Notes: generated by a model not told the origin, from the sequence alone. A DNA stretch of 64,000 nucleotides from JBAOHV01 sp963714875 (GCA_963714875.1 CAVQQI010000001.1:1-64000), one strand, 5' to 3'; positions 32,964-42,130 are shown, counted from the stretch's first letter. A program made the numbers and translations.

Positions 32964-32995
32964 GGCTCAGTCCCACGTGGAGCCGTGAGGCTCAG
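32953..32995. repeat. 25-bp tandem duplication at the leuA / CBS convergent ends
   Basis: TGGAGCCGTGAGGCTCAG occurs at 32953-32970 and again at 32978-32995. Each copy can form GAGCC-GTGA-GGCTC. The first contains the leuA stop codon, and the second contains the stop of the convergent CBS gene on the other strand. The two hairpins may act as a bidirectional terminator. Confidence 0.65.
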
Positions 32996-33426
32996 CGGCC
33001 CGTGGTGATGTAGTCGTGGAGTTGGCGGGTCTCGTCCTCGAGTTCGGTGACCCGCCACTTCACCACGTCACCGATGCTGACGATCCCGACCAGCGTGTCG
33101 TCGACAGTCACGGGCAGGTGCCGGATGCGGTGGTCGGTCATCAGCCGCATCAGATCCTCGGCCGAGTCCTCGGGTGCACAGGTGCGCACCTGTGCCGTCA
33201 TCGCGGTGGCGACCTGTTCGGACAGGACGACGTCGCCGCGTTCGGCCAGTCGTCGGACCACGTCACGCTCCGACACGATGCCCTGGATCCGCCGGCCGTC
33301 ATCGGAGACGACCAGCGCTCCTACGCCGCGTGTCCGCAGTTGGTCGGCCGCGTCCGCGACGGTGGCGGTCGCTGCGATCGTCGCGACCGTTGACCCCTTC
33401 GACGCCAGAATTCCCGACACCCTCAT
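32992..33426 (-). CDS. Two-CBS-domain protein
   Basis: A 144-residue protein consisting almost only of a tandem CBS pair. CBS1 is around residues 8-65 (STVATIAATATVADAADQLRTRGVGALVVSDDGRRIQGIVSERDVVRRLAERG). CBS2 is around residues 76-130 (TCAPEDSAEDLMRLMTDHRIRHLPVTVDDTLVGIVSIGDVV). Such modules bind adenosine nucleotides and tune other proteins; the partner is unknown. ATG 33426 has GGGAGGT at ideal spacing. Further upstream extension is open but unneeded. It converges on leuA. Confidence 0.88.
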   Translation of the reverse strand: MRVSGILASKGSTVATIAATATVADAADQLRTRGVGALVVSDDGRRIQGIVSERDVVRRLAERGDVVLSEQVATAMTAQVRTCAPEDSAEDLMRLMTDHRIRHLPVTVDDTLVGIVSIGDVVKWRVTELEDETRQLHDYITTGR

Positions 33427-33625
33427 GGCTGACCTCCCTGGTCGGAACCTCACCACGAGTATGACCGACCGAGCGGCATGTGTCACCGGTCACTCCAGCC
33501 GAGGGTGACGGATGAGGGGGCGGGGACCACGTCGCGGCCGCCAGGGTGCAGACTGATCCTTGCCGCTGCTGTCACCGCAGCGTCCGCCAGTTGGCCGCCC
33601 CGACCAGCCCACACCAGGAGTACCC

Positions 33626-34387
33626 ATGAGCAGATTCCGCGCCGGCGTGCAGATCCACCCGCAGGCGACGACCATGTCGTCGCTGCTCGACGCGACACGC
33701 TCGTTCGAGGCCCTGGGTGTCGATTCGGTGTGGACCTGGGACCACTTCTACCCGCTCTACGGCGATCCGGACGGTGCTCACTTCGAGGGCTACACGCTGC
33801 TGGCGGCGATGGCTGCGGTGACCGAACGGGTGCAACTGGGTGCGCTGGTCACCTGCAACTCGTACCGCAATCCCAACCTGCTGGCCGACATGGCGCGCAC
33901 GATCGACCACGTGGCCGACGGGCGGTTCGTGCTCGGGATCGGATCAGGCTGGTTCGAGCGTGACTACACCGAGTACGGCTACGAGTTCGGCACCGCTCGG
34001 GGGCGGCTCGCGAACCTCGAGCGGGATCTGCCGATCATCCGCGAGCGGCTCGCTGCGCTGCACCCGGCCCCGGTCGGCCCGATGCCGCTCCTGATCGGCG
34101 GCAGCGGGCGCAAGGTCACGCTCCGCATGGTCGCGGAGCACGCCCAGATGTGGAACGCCTTCGGTCCGCCTGAGAGCTTCGCCGAGCTGAACTCGGTGCT
34201 GGACGACTGGTGCGAGCGCGTGGGCCGGGACCCGGCGGAGATCGAACGGACCGTGGCCATCAACCCCGACGAGGTCGGCAGCTGGCAGGCCTACCTGGAT
34301 GCCGGCGCTCAGCACCTGATCGTGATGAGCGGCGAGCCGTTCGCGTTCGACGCACTGGCCGAATTGGTCGAGGCCGCCGCTGGGTGA
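33626..34387 (+). CDS. LLM-class F420-dependent oxidoreductase
   Basis: A 253-residue luciferase-like barrel, shorter than the two others in the window and of a different subgroup (TIGR03560-like). Motifs are FRAGVQIHPQATTMSSLLDA, VDSVWTWDHFYPLYGDP, VQLGALVTCNSYRNPNLLADMARTIDHVADGRFVLGIGSGWFERDY and MPLLIGGSGRKVTLRMVAEHA. ATG 33626 has CAGGAG upstream. The substrate is unknown. It converges on the GH3 lipoprotein gene, with a small possible stem-loop between the stops. Confidence 0.88.
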   Translation: MSRFRAGVQIHPQATTMSSLLDATRSFEALGVDSVWTWDHFYPLYGDPDGAHFEGYTLLAAMAAVTERVQLGALVTCNSYRNPNLLADMARTIDHVADGRFVLGIGSGWFERDYTEYGYEFGTARGRLANLERDLPIIRERLAALHPAPVGPMPLLIGGSGRKVTLRMVAEHAQMWNAFGPPESFAELNSVLDDWCERVGRDPAEIERTVAINPDEVGSWQAYLDAGAQHLIVMSGEPFAFDALAELVEAAAG

Positions 34388-34403
34388 TCGGGAACCGGCG
34401 GAC

Positions 34404-35795
34404 TCAGCCGCCGCTTCCCGAGCTCGACGACCCACCGGTTCCCGAGCCGTCGGAGGATCCGCCGCCACTTCCGGTGCTCCCGGATGCGCCGGAACCCGAT
34501 CCGGAGGAGCCGGCGCTGCTGCCCGAGGTGTCGTTGATGCCGGCATCTGCGGGGCCGGTTCGGTCGGCGTCCGAGGTGTCGTTCCCGTCGGTGGTCCCTG
34601 TGCCGTCGTCGCCGGAACCCTCGCGGGCCATCTCCAGCCGGGACGAGTAGGTCGCGGCGATGTCGACGCAGTCACCGGTGACGTTCTTCGCCTCGAGCAC
34701 ACGGCGCACCGAGGCCACGATCTGCTCGGTCGGGATGCGCTCCTCGATGATCGCCTCGGTCAGGCGTGTGTGCGCAGCTGCTGCAACGTCGGTTCCCGAC
34801 AGCAACGCGACGTCGGCCCCGGCCAGGATCGCTGCCTCCGCCGCCTCGTCCTGGGGCGTCGTGTCGACGATCGCGCCCATGCCGAGCGAGTCGGTCACCA
34901 CCAGGCCATCGAAGCCCTGGCGCCCCCTGAGCTCGTCGGTGATCGCCGCCCGGGACAGCGAGGCGGGCTCCTCGACGCCGGTCAGTCCGGGTACCACTGC
35001 GTGCGCGATCATGATCCCCGACGCACCCGCGTCGATGGCGCGTTCGAACGGCACCAGATCGCTCGCTCGCAGTTCCTCGATGGGTGCCAGGTCGTCCAGG
35101 GTCAGGTGCGGGTCGGAGTCGCCACCGCCGATGCCCGGCCAGTGCTTGACGATCGAGGCGATGCCGGCGCCCTCCTGGGCAGAGATGATCGCATCGGTGA
35201 ACGACGCGACGATCGAGGGGTCGTCTCCGAAGCTCCGCGATCCCAGGTCGGATCCGGACCCGACGTCGGCGACCGGACCGAAGTTCATGTTGATGCCCAA
35301 CGCGGCCATGTCCGCTGCGTACTGGGCGAAGAGGGTGCCGGCCTCTGACGGAGTGCCCTCGGCCAGATCTGCGGCCGATGGCAGGTCCTCGATGGCGGCG
35401 CCCAGCCGTTGCACGGTGCCGCCCTCCTCGTCACCCGCGACGAAGGGGGCCACCGGCGCGTCGGCCACCGCAGCAGCGATCTCCTCCGCCACGTCGGCCG
35501 ATTGGCGCCCCTTCAGCCCGAAACCGCCGGCGAGCCCCTCGGTCAGGGTGTCGGTGGCGAGCTGGGGGCTGGTGACCATCACCATCAACAGCTGCCCCGC
35601 CTGGGCGCCCGGGGGCAGCAGTTCGGCGCAGTCGGGTGGAGCTTCGGTGGTGGTCGACGCGACCGCCGGCTCCTCGACCCGAACCTCGACCTGGCTGCTG
35701 GAGGTCCCGGTGCACGCCCCCATGAGCAGGGCGCCGCACCCCAGCGCTGCGAGGGTCTGGGTCGTCCGGGGGGAGAGCAACGGAGGTCGGCGCAT
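34404..35795 (-). CDS. GH3 family lipoprotein (beta-N-acetylhexosaminidase / NagZ-like)
   Basis: A 463-residue exported lipoprotein. The signal peptide ends in the lipobox LMGAC. The GH3 barrel contains GFGLKGRQS, FVAGDEEGGTVQRLG, INMNFGPVADVG, SIVKHWPGIGGGDSDPH (KH and D/H motif of NagZ-type enzymes) and the nucleophile Asp in VVTDSLGMGAI. It probably removes N-acetylglucosamine from wall fragments or chitin. After about residue 395 comes a 60-residue Gly/Ser/Asp/Thr-rich tail of low complexity. ATG 35795 is preceded by a TAGCGT -10 after 9 nt. Confidence 0.88.
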   Translation of the reverse strand: MRRPPLLSPRTTQTLAALGCGALLMGACTGTSSSQVEVRVEEPAVASTTTEAPPDCAELLPPGAQAGQLLMVMVTSPQLATDTLTEGLAGGFGLKGRQSADVAEEIAAAVADAPVAPFVAGDEEGGTVQRLGAAIEDLPSAADLAEGTPSEAGTLFAQYAADMAALGINMNFGPVADVGSGSDLGSRSFGDDPSIVASFTDAIISAQEGAGIASIVKHWPGIGGGDSDPHLTLDDLAPIEELRASDLVPFERAIDAGASGIMIAHAVVPGLTGVEEPASLSRAAITDELRGRQGFDGLVVTDSLGMGAIVDTTPQDEAAEAAILAGADVALLSGTDVAAAAHTRLTEAIIEERIPTEQIVASVRRVLEAKNVTGDCVDIAATYSSRLEMAREGSGDDGTGTTDGNDTSDADRTGPADAGINDTSGSSAGSSGSGSGASGSTGSGGGSSDGSGTGGSSSSGSGG

Positions 35796-35804
35796 GGCCC
35801 CAGG

Positions 35805-35810
35805 ACGCTA
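35805..35810 (-). promoter_or_regulatory. -10 element of the GH3 lipoprotein (leaderless or near-leaderless)
   Basis: TAGCGT on the minus strand, 9 nt before ATG 35795. Confidence 0.45.
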
Positions 35811-35906
35811 GCCGCGGTGCTCAGCCACCCTGCAGGCGTGGGCCACCTCGGTGCAGGCGTGCGGGACGACCTACGCTGCGCGCACGTCACCGCCCTCGGA
35901 GGATCT

Positions 35907-36314
35907 GTGCCCACAACGTCGTTGGTCGAGCGGTTCGCCGATCCCACTGCCACTCCGCAAGAGGATCGTGCCCGACTGCGGTTCGCGTTGTCCCTCGTCG
36001 GGATCGGCGTACTGCACTTCGTCACACCCCGGTTCTTCGTGAAGATCGTGCCGCGCTGGGTCCCGTGGCCGACCGCAGCGGTGTTCTGGTCGGGCGTGGC
36101 CGAGGTGGGAGCGGGGGCGCTGCTCGCAGTGCCGAGCACTCGTCGCATCGGCGGGTGGCTCGCTGCGGTGACGATCGTCGCGGTCTATCCCGCCAACATC
36201 CAGATGGCGATCGACACCACCCGCACGGGCTCCAAGCTGGCCGCGTTGGGCACGTGGCTGCGTCTGCCGATGCAGTTCCCGATGCTGGCCCGGGCGCTCC
36301 GCTACACGCGGTGA
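35907..36314 (+). CDS. Small DoxX-like membrane protein
   Basis: A 135-residue protein with four hydrophobic helices, including FALSLVGIGVLHFVTP, AAVFWSGVAEVGAGALLAVP, GGWLAAVTIVAVYPANIQMAI and a fourth helix near LRLPMQFPMLARAL. The pattern with PRFFVKIVPRWVPWP between helices 1 and 2 matches the DoxX-like group. GTG 35907 follows GGAGGA closely. TACGCT lies about 35 nt upstream (35871-35876) as a possible -10. Function is unknown; the family has been linked to redox and thiosulfate oxidation in archaea, which is not evidence here. Confidence 0.7.
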   Translation: MPTTSLVERFADPTATPQEDRARLRFALSLVGIGVLHFVTPRFFVKIVPRWVPWPTAAVFWSGVAEVGAGALLAVPSTRRIGGWLAAVTIVAVYPANIQMAIDTTRTGSKLAALGTWLRLPMQFPMLARALRYTR

Positions 36315-36352
36315 GCGTGGCGCAGCGAGGTGGAGTCAGCGGATGGGCTCCG

Positions 36353-36358
36353 TAGACT
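36353..36358 (+). promoter_or_regulatory. -10 element of the GGDEF-EAL transcript
   Basis: TAGACT, 7 nt before the GTG of the mini-ORF at 36366 rather than before the main start. Confidence 0.45.
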
Positions 36359-36365
36359 CCGGCTG

Positions 36366-36413
36366 GTGACACCAGACGAGGGTGGGCCGGATCGCGCGCC
36401 GCTGCGATGGTGA
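36366..36413 (+). CDS. Leaderless mini-ORF overlapping the GGDEF-EAL start
   Basis: GTG 36366 opens a 15-codon frame (MTPDEGGPDRAPLRW) ending in TGA 36411-36413, inside the main gene whose ATG is at 36407. The -10 TAGACT ends 7 nt upstream, so the mRNA would start on this GTG. The main ATG has no Shine-Dalgarno. Termination-reinitiation over the 7-nt overlap would then drive the diguanylate cyclase/phosphodiesterase. Compare the mini-ORF at 10647. Confidence 0.4.
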   Translation: MTPDEGGPDRAPLRW

Positions 36414-38239
36414 GTGACGACGTGGTCGATGCTCCGGCCTCCCGTACCGGCTCCTCGGAGGTTCGCCCCGGGTCCGATGGCGCAGGGGGCGCAGCGGCGT
36501 CGAACGCCGAGGCCCGTGAGATCGAGCGGGTTCGGCGTGAGAACACCATGCTGCTCGAGATCTTCGACCTGACCGACGACCTGGCGATCCTGCTGGATGC
36601 ACGAGGCCGGCTGCTGCACCTCAATGCAGCCGCCCGGCGCTTCTACCAGGTCGACGACGAGACGGCGCAGCGGTGGGTCGGGCACAACTGGGAGCCCGCA
36701 CGTGCCATGGAACCGGTGGTCGCGTCGATCGTGGAGGATCCCGACTCGTTCAACCGCTGGTCCGGGGAGGTCGAGGCCATCGGGCACGACGGGCGGATGG
36801 TGCCGATGCTGGTGCAGCTGTTGGCCCACCGCGATGCCCCCGGTGGCGAGATCGAGTTCTTCTCCGCGGTCGCGCGCGACATCAGCGACCGGAAGCTGCT
36901 CGAGGCATCGTTGGAGCAACAGGCGACCCACGACCCGCTGACCGGGTTGCCCAACCGGACGTTGTTGTTCGAACGCATCGGGCGGGCGCTGGACGGAATG
37001 CGGGGTCTGGGAGCCCGCCACTCGGTGGCGCTGCTGTTCGTCGACCTCGACCACTTCAAGAGCATCAACGACACGCTCGGCCACGAACTGGGCGACCGTA
37101 TCCTGGCCGCCGTCGCGGAGCGCGTCGTGGGGGTCGTGCGCCCGGGTGACACGGTGGCACGGTTCGGCGGCGACGAGTTCGTCGTGCTGTGCGAACGGCT
37201 GGATCACCCCGAGGACGCCGTCGTGATCGCTCACCGCCTCGAGGCGGCGCTGCACCAGCCGCTGCGCATCGATGACCGCGAGGTGCAGCTCGGGGTCTCG
37301 ATCGGCATCTCCTTCGCGGACGAGAGCGACACCGACCCGTCGACGGTGCTCCGCGACGCCGACATCGCCATGTACCGGGCCAAGTCCTCGGGTCGCGGGC
37401 GCTGGGTGGTCTTCGACGACGCGCTGCGGGCGCAGGCCCGGGATCGCCAACGCACCGAGACCGCCCTTCGAGCAGCTCGCCACGGCGACGGTCTGGAGCT
37501 GCGCTACCAGCCGGTGGTCGAGCTGGCGACACGTCGACTGGTGGGCGTCGAGGCTCTGTTGCGATGGCGTCAGGGCGACGACGTGATGTCCCCGGCGGAC
37601 TTCGTGCCCATCGCCGAGGAGACGGGCCTGATCGTGCCGATCGGGGAGTGGGTGCTGCGCACCGCGACCGAACAGGTCTCGGCGTGGCAGAAGCTGGAGG
37701 GATGGGGGTCGCTGCGACTGTCGGTCAACGTCTCGGCTCGGCAGTTGGACCACCAGGGGTTCGCCCCGATGGTCGCATCGGCAGCAGACGGAACGGGCAT
37801 GGCCCGCAACACCCTGTGGCTGGAGATCACCGAGAGCCTGCTGCTCGCGGACGTCGACGAGGCCAGGGAGCGGCTGGACCGCCTGCGCTCACTGGGTGTG
37901 CGCCTCGCGTTGGATGACTTCGGCACCGGTTACTCATCACTGACCTACCTGCGTCGCTTCCCCTTCGATGCGGTGAAGCTGGACCGCTCCTTCGTCGCCG
38001 GTCTGGACGCCGAGGAGGGCGACACCGCGATCATCACCTCGGTGGTGGAGTTGACCGCGGCGCTGGGCAAGGAGTGCGTCGCCGAGGGCATCGAGGATGC
38101 TGAGCAGCTGGAGTCGCTGCGACGGCTCGGGTGTGCACTGGGCCAGGGCTACCTGTTCTCCCAGCCGTTGGTCCCCCAGCGGTTGGAGGACCTGCTCGCT
38201 GCCCATCCCGAGGGCATCTCGGCCTGGCCCATCGCGTAG
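36407..38239 (+). CDS. PAS-GGDEF-EAL cyclic di-GMP signalling protein
   Basis: A 610-residue soluble protein with PAS (about 45-165), GGDEF (about 175-335) and EAL (about 350-605) domains. The cyclase motif FGGDEFVV is intact. The upstream RPGD, five residues before it, is the usual RxxD product-inhibition site. The EAL domain retains EALLRW, NVSARQ, ITES, DDFGTGYSSL, KLDRSFV and EGIED, so phosphodiesterase activity is also plausible. There is no membrane anchor. The PAS ligand is unknown. The start ATG (or GTG 36410) lies within the overlap with the mini-ORF. Confidence 0.93.
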   Translation: MVSDDVVDAPASRTGSSEVRPGSDGAGGAAASNAEAREIERVRRENTMLLEIFDLTDDLAILLDARGRLLHLNAAARRFYQVDDETAQRWVGHNWEPARAMEPVVASIVEDPDSFNRWSGEVEAIGHDGRMVPMLVQLLAHRDAPGGEIEFFSAVARDISDRKLLEASLEQQATHDPLTGLPNRTLLFERIGRALDGMRGLGARHSVALLFVDLDHFKSINDTLGHELGDRILAAVAERVVGVVRPGDTVARFGGDEFVVLCERLDHPEDAVVIAHRLEAALHQPLRIDDREVQLGVSIGISFADESDTDPSTVLRDADIAMYRAKSSGRGRWVVFDDALRAQARDRQRTETALRAARHGDGLELRYQPVVELATRRLVGVEALLRWRQGDDVMSPADFVPIAEETGLIVPIGEWVLRTATEQVSAWQKLEGWGSLRLSVNVSARQLDHQGFAPMVASAADGTGMARNTLWLEITESLLLADVDEARERLDRLRSLGVRLALDDFGTGYSSLTYLRRFPFDAVKLDRSFVAGLDAEEGDTAIITSVVELTAALGKECVAEGIEDAEQLESLRRLGCALGQGYLFSQPLVPQRLEDLLAAHPEGISAWPIA

Positions 38240-38319
38240 GGGTCTCGTGCAGCGGCTCCGGCCGGGGCCAGTGGGGTGGGGGTGATCGCAGCGGGCGCCG
38301 ACGGCGACGCCCTGTCAGC

Positions 38320-39735
38320 TCAGGGGCTGCGGTAGGGGAGTTCGGGGTGGCCCAGGATGCCCAGCGGATCAGCCCGCTGGGCCAACGCGGCCAACAACGA
38401 GCGCGTTCCCTCCGAGGTGGTGCGACGCCACCAGTCGGCATTCGCGGGGCCGACGCCGTGCTCGGCGCTGAAGCTGCCACCGAACCGATCCACGACCAGG
38501 CCCAGCACGATCTCCCGTGCGACGCGGCGCTCCTCGGCGCTGGGCGGGTCCGGGTGTCCGGCGGCGTGGGGGAAGCAGAGGTTGCAGTGCACTCCGCCAT
38601 CGCCCCAGTGGCCGAAGTCGGCGACCACGGCCCGCGGAAGCGCCCCGCCGATCGCGGCGCGCACCGCGTCGATCATGTCGGCCAGCCGCGGTCGCGGCAC
38701 CGACACGTCGAAACCCAGCACGGTCGCCCGGCAGGCCAGCCCCTCGGTCACCGAATGACGCACCGACCATGCTGCAGCGGGTGGCATGAGCACCGCGTCG
38801 GTCAGGAGTCGGGCGTCGTGCAGCGCCGCGAGCGCATCGGCCAGACGGTCCCGGGTGCCGGCTGCTCCCTCGAGCTCCACGAGCACGCTGTGCGCCGGCG
38901 ACGGGTCGGCTCCGAACGGCCGCGTTCGCACCGACGGCAACGCCAGCGCCGCGTCGAGCGCCTCGGCCGACAGCACCTCGAACGCGCTCAGCTCGCCGGC
39001 GCAGCGTGTCTCGAGCAGGTGCAGGCAGTCGATGACAGCTGCGTCCGAGGTCGGTGCGATCCATGCACAGCTGCGATCCTCGGGCAGCCTGGTGAGCGAC
39101 ACCGCGACCTGGGTCACGACGCCGAGCGCTCCGCCGGAGCCCACCAACAGCTGCGACATCGCCGGCCCCACGTTGTGCTTGCGCAGCGTCGTGAGCTCGT
39201 CGAGCACGGTGCACCCGTCATCGGCCAGCACCGCCCGCACACCCAGCACGGCGGCGCGCATGTCGCCATGACGCAGCATGCGTGCGCCGCCCGTGTTGGT
39301 CGCGACCATCCCTCCCAGGCTCGGGTCCGACCCCAGATCGATCGGCAGTGACAGCCCGTGGGGCTCGGCTGCGGCGTTCAGCTCGGACAACAGCACACCG
39401 GCGTCGACCACCGCGGTGCGATCCGCCGGGTCGATCGTCGGCGGACGACGCAGGCGTGACAGCGACAGCACCACCGAGTCGCTGCGCGCTGGTGGGGTCG
39501 AGGCCCCCACGAGCCCGGTGTTGGCGCCCTGGGGGATCAGTCGCACGTGGTGAGCACGGGCCCACCGGATCACGGTTCGCACCTGCTCGGTGTCCGCAGG
39601 TCTGGCGACGGCAGCGGCATCGCCGATCTCCCCGCGCCACGGGGTCACATGGCCCAGCATGTCGTGGGCCTCGCTCAGCACGCCGTTGGGGCCCAACTGG
39701 GCGCGCAGCTCGTCGATCGCGTCGCCGGTCGGCAT
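38320..39735 (-). CDS. FAD-binding oxidoreductase, GlcD / D-2-hydroxyacid type
   Basis: A 471-residue VAO-fold flavoprotein. The PP-loop IPQGANTGLVGAS, GGMVATNTGGARMLRHGDMR and VGSGGALGVVTQVAVSL belong to the FAD domain. The C-terminal FAD-oxidase domain has DFGHWGDGGVHCNLCFP and SFSAEHGVGPA with the metal-binding His residues. It probably oxidises a D-2-hydroxy acid such as glycolate, lactate or 2-hydroxyglutarate. It is encoded divergently from the sulfatase, with only 38 bp between starts. Confidence 0.9.
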   Translation of the reverse strand: MPTGDAIDELRAQLGPNGVLSEAHDMLGHVTPWRGEIGDAAAVARPADTEQVRTVIRWARAHHVRLIPQGANTGLVGASTPPARSDSVVLSLSRLRRPPTIDPADRTAVVDAGVLLSELNAAAEPHGLSLPIDLGSDPSLGGMVATNTGGARMLRHGDMRAAVLGVRAVLADDGCTVLDELTTLRKHNVGPAMSQLLVGSGGALGVVTQVAVSLTRLPEDRSCAWIAPTSDAAVIDCLHLLETRCAGELSAFEVLSAEALDAALALPSVRTRPFGADPSPAHSVLVELEGAAGTRDRLADALAALHDARLLTDAVLMPPAAAWSVRHSVTEGLACRATVLGFDVSVPRPRLADMIDAVRAAIGGALPRAVVADFGHWGDGGVHCNLCFPHAAGHPDPPSAEERRVAREIVLGLVVDRFGGSFSAEHGVGPANADWWRRTTSEGTRSLLAALAQRADPLGILGHPELPYRSP

Positions 39736-39760
39736 CGGAACATCATCGCCGCTGGTTTCC

Positions 39761-39766
39761 TACGCT
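39761..39766 (+). promoter_or_regulatory. -10 element of the sulfatase (leaderless)
   Basis: TACGCT, 7 nt before GTG 39774. It supports this start over the long open frame running upstream through the antisense of the FAD oxidase. Confidence 0.5.
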
Positions 39767-39773
39767 GCGACCC

Positions 39774-42125
39774 GTGAACGACGCGACAGCACCCAGCGAC
39801 CCGACTTCGACCAGCAGCGATCCGCTCGCGCCCTACGCCGGGTTCGGCGGCACCGTGGGGCGGGTGTTCGCGACGTCCGAACCTGCGTGGCCGACGCCGC
39901 CACAGCGGCGCGACGGCGCGCCGAACGTGATCGTGATGATGTGCGACGACGTCGGGTTCGCCGATCTGGCCTGCTACGGCTCGGAGATCCCCACCCCGAA
40001 CATCGACCGGCTGGTGGCCGACGGCGTGCAGTACACCGACTACCACTCCACGCCGATGTGCTCGCCCACTCGCGCGGCGCTGCTGACGGGTCTGGAACCG
40101 CACCGCGCCGGCGTCGGTCACGTCGCGCACTCCGACCCGGGCTTTCCGGGCTATGCGATGGAGCTCACCCCGCTGGCCCCGACGATGGCCGAGCTGCTGC
40201 GGGATGCGGGCTACCAGACGCTCATGGTGGGCAAGTGGCACCTGACGAAGGACAGCGCACAGAACGATGCGGGCGACCGCTCCTCGTGGCCGTGTCAGCG
40301 CGGATTCGACCGCTACTACGGGTTCCTGGACGGCTTCACGAACCTGCACCAGCCGCACCGCATGATCTCGGACAACCACGCCGTGGACGTCGATGAGTAC
40401 CCCGAGGGCTACTTCCTGACCGACGACCTGACCGATCGTGCGATCGCGATGATCAAGGAGTCGAAGGCGTCCGATCCGGGCAAGCCGTTCTTCTTGTACC
40501 ACTCCCACGGTGCGGTGCACGCGCCGTTGCACGCCAAGCCTGACGACATCGCCCGTCACGACGGGCGCTACGACGAGGGGTGGGACGTCGTACGTGAGCG
40601 GCGCCACCGTCGCCAGTTGGAGCTGGGTGTCATCCCGGAAGGGACCGAGCTCGCCCCGCGCAACTCCGAGGACGGCGACGAGGTTGCGGCCTGGGACGAC
40701 CTGGATGCTGACCGCCAGCGGCTGTTCTCGAAGTACATGTCGGTGTACGCCGCCATGGTCGACAACATCGACCAGAACGTCGGCCGGCTGCGCGCCGAGC
40801 TGGAGGCGATGGGCGAGTGGGACAACACGCTGTTCATCTTCACCTCGGACAACGGCGGCTCGCGCGAGGGCGAGGAGGAGGGAACCAGCGCGTACTTCCG
40901 GACGCTGCACTACCACCGGACCGGGGCCGAGCAGCCCATCGAGGAGGACGTGGCGCGCATCGACGAGATGGGTGGGCCGACCACGATGCCGCACTACCCG
41001 CGCGGCTGGGCGATGGTGTCGAACACCCCCTTCCGGCTCTACAAGATCAACGCACACCGGGGCGGGCACTCAGTGCCGTTCGTGGTGTCGTGGCCGGGTG
41101 GTGGCGTCCCCGGCGGTGAGCTGCGCCGGCAGTTCGTCCACGTCACCGACCTGCTGCCGACCGTGTTGGAACTGACCGGGGTGCAGCGTCCGTCGACGTG
41201 GCGTGGCGAGCCCGTGCTCCCACTCGCCGGCGAGGACATCGGCGCGACGCTGCGTGACAGTGACGCCGCGGGACGCGCCGCCGACGTCGTGATCGAGAAC
41301 GAGGGCCACCGGGGCTATCGGCGCGACGGCTGGGAAGCGGTCACCCGTCACGCGCCGCGTACCTCGTTCAGCGACGAGGCCTGGGAGCTGTTCGACATGG
41401 CGTCGGACCCGTCGCAGGTCCGCGACCTGGCGGCCGAGCATCCGGAGCTGCTGGCCGAACTGCAACAGGCGTGGGACGACAGCGCCTGGGCCAACCAGAT
41501 CTTCCCGCTGGACGAGGGCACCGGCTACCGCTTCCTGCTGCGCCCGCCGTGGACCGAGCGCTACAGCGAGCCCGTGGAGTTCCGCCCGGGCACGGCGTCG
41601 ATCGACAGGTGGCGTTCCCAGCGGCTGATCCTGTGGCGTGACGTGACCATCACGGCGTCGGTCACGCTCGCAGAGGGGGACCGGGGCGTCCTGGTGGCCC
41701 ATGGCGACCAGGGTGGCGGCTACTCGCTGTACATCGACGACACCGGCGAGCTGGTGGCGGCGCACAACGGCTACGGGCTGGAACGCGAGGTTCGCGGACC
41801 GGTCGTGGCGCCCGGCGAGCACGATCTGGAGCTGCGCATCACCTGCCCCGGGAACGACCGTTGGAACCTGGCGCTCGCCGTGGACGGCGACGAGGTTGCT
41901 GCCGGGACGGATTTCCGACTGCTCATGGCGATGGCGCCGTTCCAAGGGATCGACATCGGGATCGACCGCCGCTCACCGGTCAGCTGGTCGATGCACCAGC
42001 GTCACGGCAGCTTCGCGTTCACCGGTCAGCTGCACCGCGTTGCGTACCTGCCGGGCGCGGCGGCGCCCGACAGTCCGGAGAACTTCCTGGAGCTGCTGCG
42101 TGACTGGGGTCGCTCGTTCGAGTGA
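39774..42125 (+). CDS. Arylsulfatase, type I (formylglycine-dependent)
   Basis: A 783-residue sulfatase of the large arylsulfatase type. The metal site begins VIVMMCDDVGFADLACYG. The formylglycine signature is MCSPTRAALLTG with Cys at about residue 96, so a Cys-type formylglycine-generating enzyme is needed. The second signature is LMVGKWHL, with further ligands in FTSDNGGS and NTPFRLYKINAHRGG. The last 200 residues form a beta-rich extension (TITASVTLAEGDRG, GGYSLYIDDTGELVAAHNGYG). No signal peptide is visible, so it is probably cytoplasmic. It removes sulfate from an unknown ester. Confidence 0.93.
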   Translation: MNDATAPSDPTSTSSDPLAPYAGFGGTVGRVFATSEPAWPTPPQRRDGAPNVIVMMCDDVGFADLACYGSEIPTPNIDRLVADGVQYTDYHSTPMCSPTRAALLTGLEPHRAGVGHVAHSDPGFPGYAMELTPLAPTMAELLRDAGYQTLMVGKWHLTKDSAQNDAGDRSSWPCQRGFDRYYGFLDGFTNLHQPHRMISDNHAVDVDEYPEGYFLTDDLTDRAIAMIKESKASDPGKPFFLYHSHGAVHAPLHAKPDDIARHDGRYDEGWDVVRERRHRRQLELGVIPEGTELAPRNSEDGDEVAAWDDLDADRQRLFSKYMSVYAAMVDNIDQNVGRLRAELEAMGEWDNTLFIFTSDNGGSREGEEEGTSAYFRTLHYHRTGAEQPIEEDVARIDEMGGPTTMPHYPRGWAMVSNTPFRLYKINAHRGGHSVPFVVSWPGGGVPGGELRRQFVHVTDLLPTVLELTGVQRPSTWRGEPVLPLAGEDIGATLRDSDAAGRAADVVIENEGHRGYRRDGWEAVTRHAPRTSFSDEAWELFDMASDPSQVRDLAAEHPELLAELQQAWDDSAWANQIFPLDEGTGYRFLLRPPWTERYSEPVEFRPGTASIDRWRSQRLILWRDVTITASVTLAEGDRGVLVAHGDQGGGYSLYIDDTGELVAAHNGYGLEREVRGPVVAPGEHDLELRITCPGNDRWNLALAVDGDEVAAGTDFRLLMAMAPFQGIDIGIDRRSPVSWSMHQRHGSFAFTGQLHRVAYLPGAAAPDSPENFLELLRDWGRSFE

Positions 42126-42130
42126 CACCA

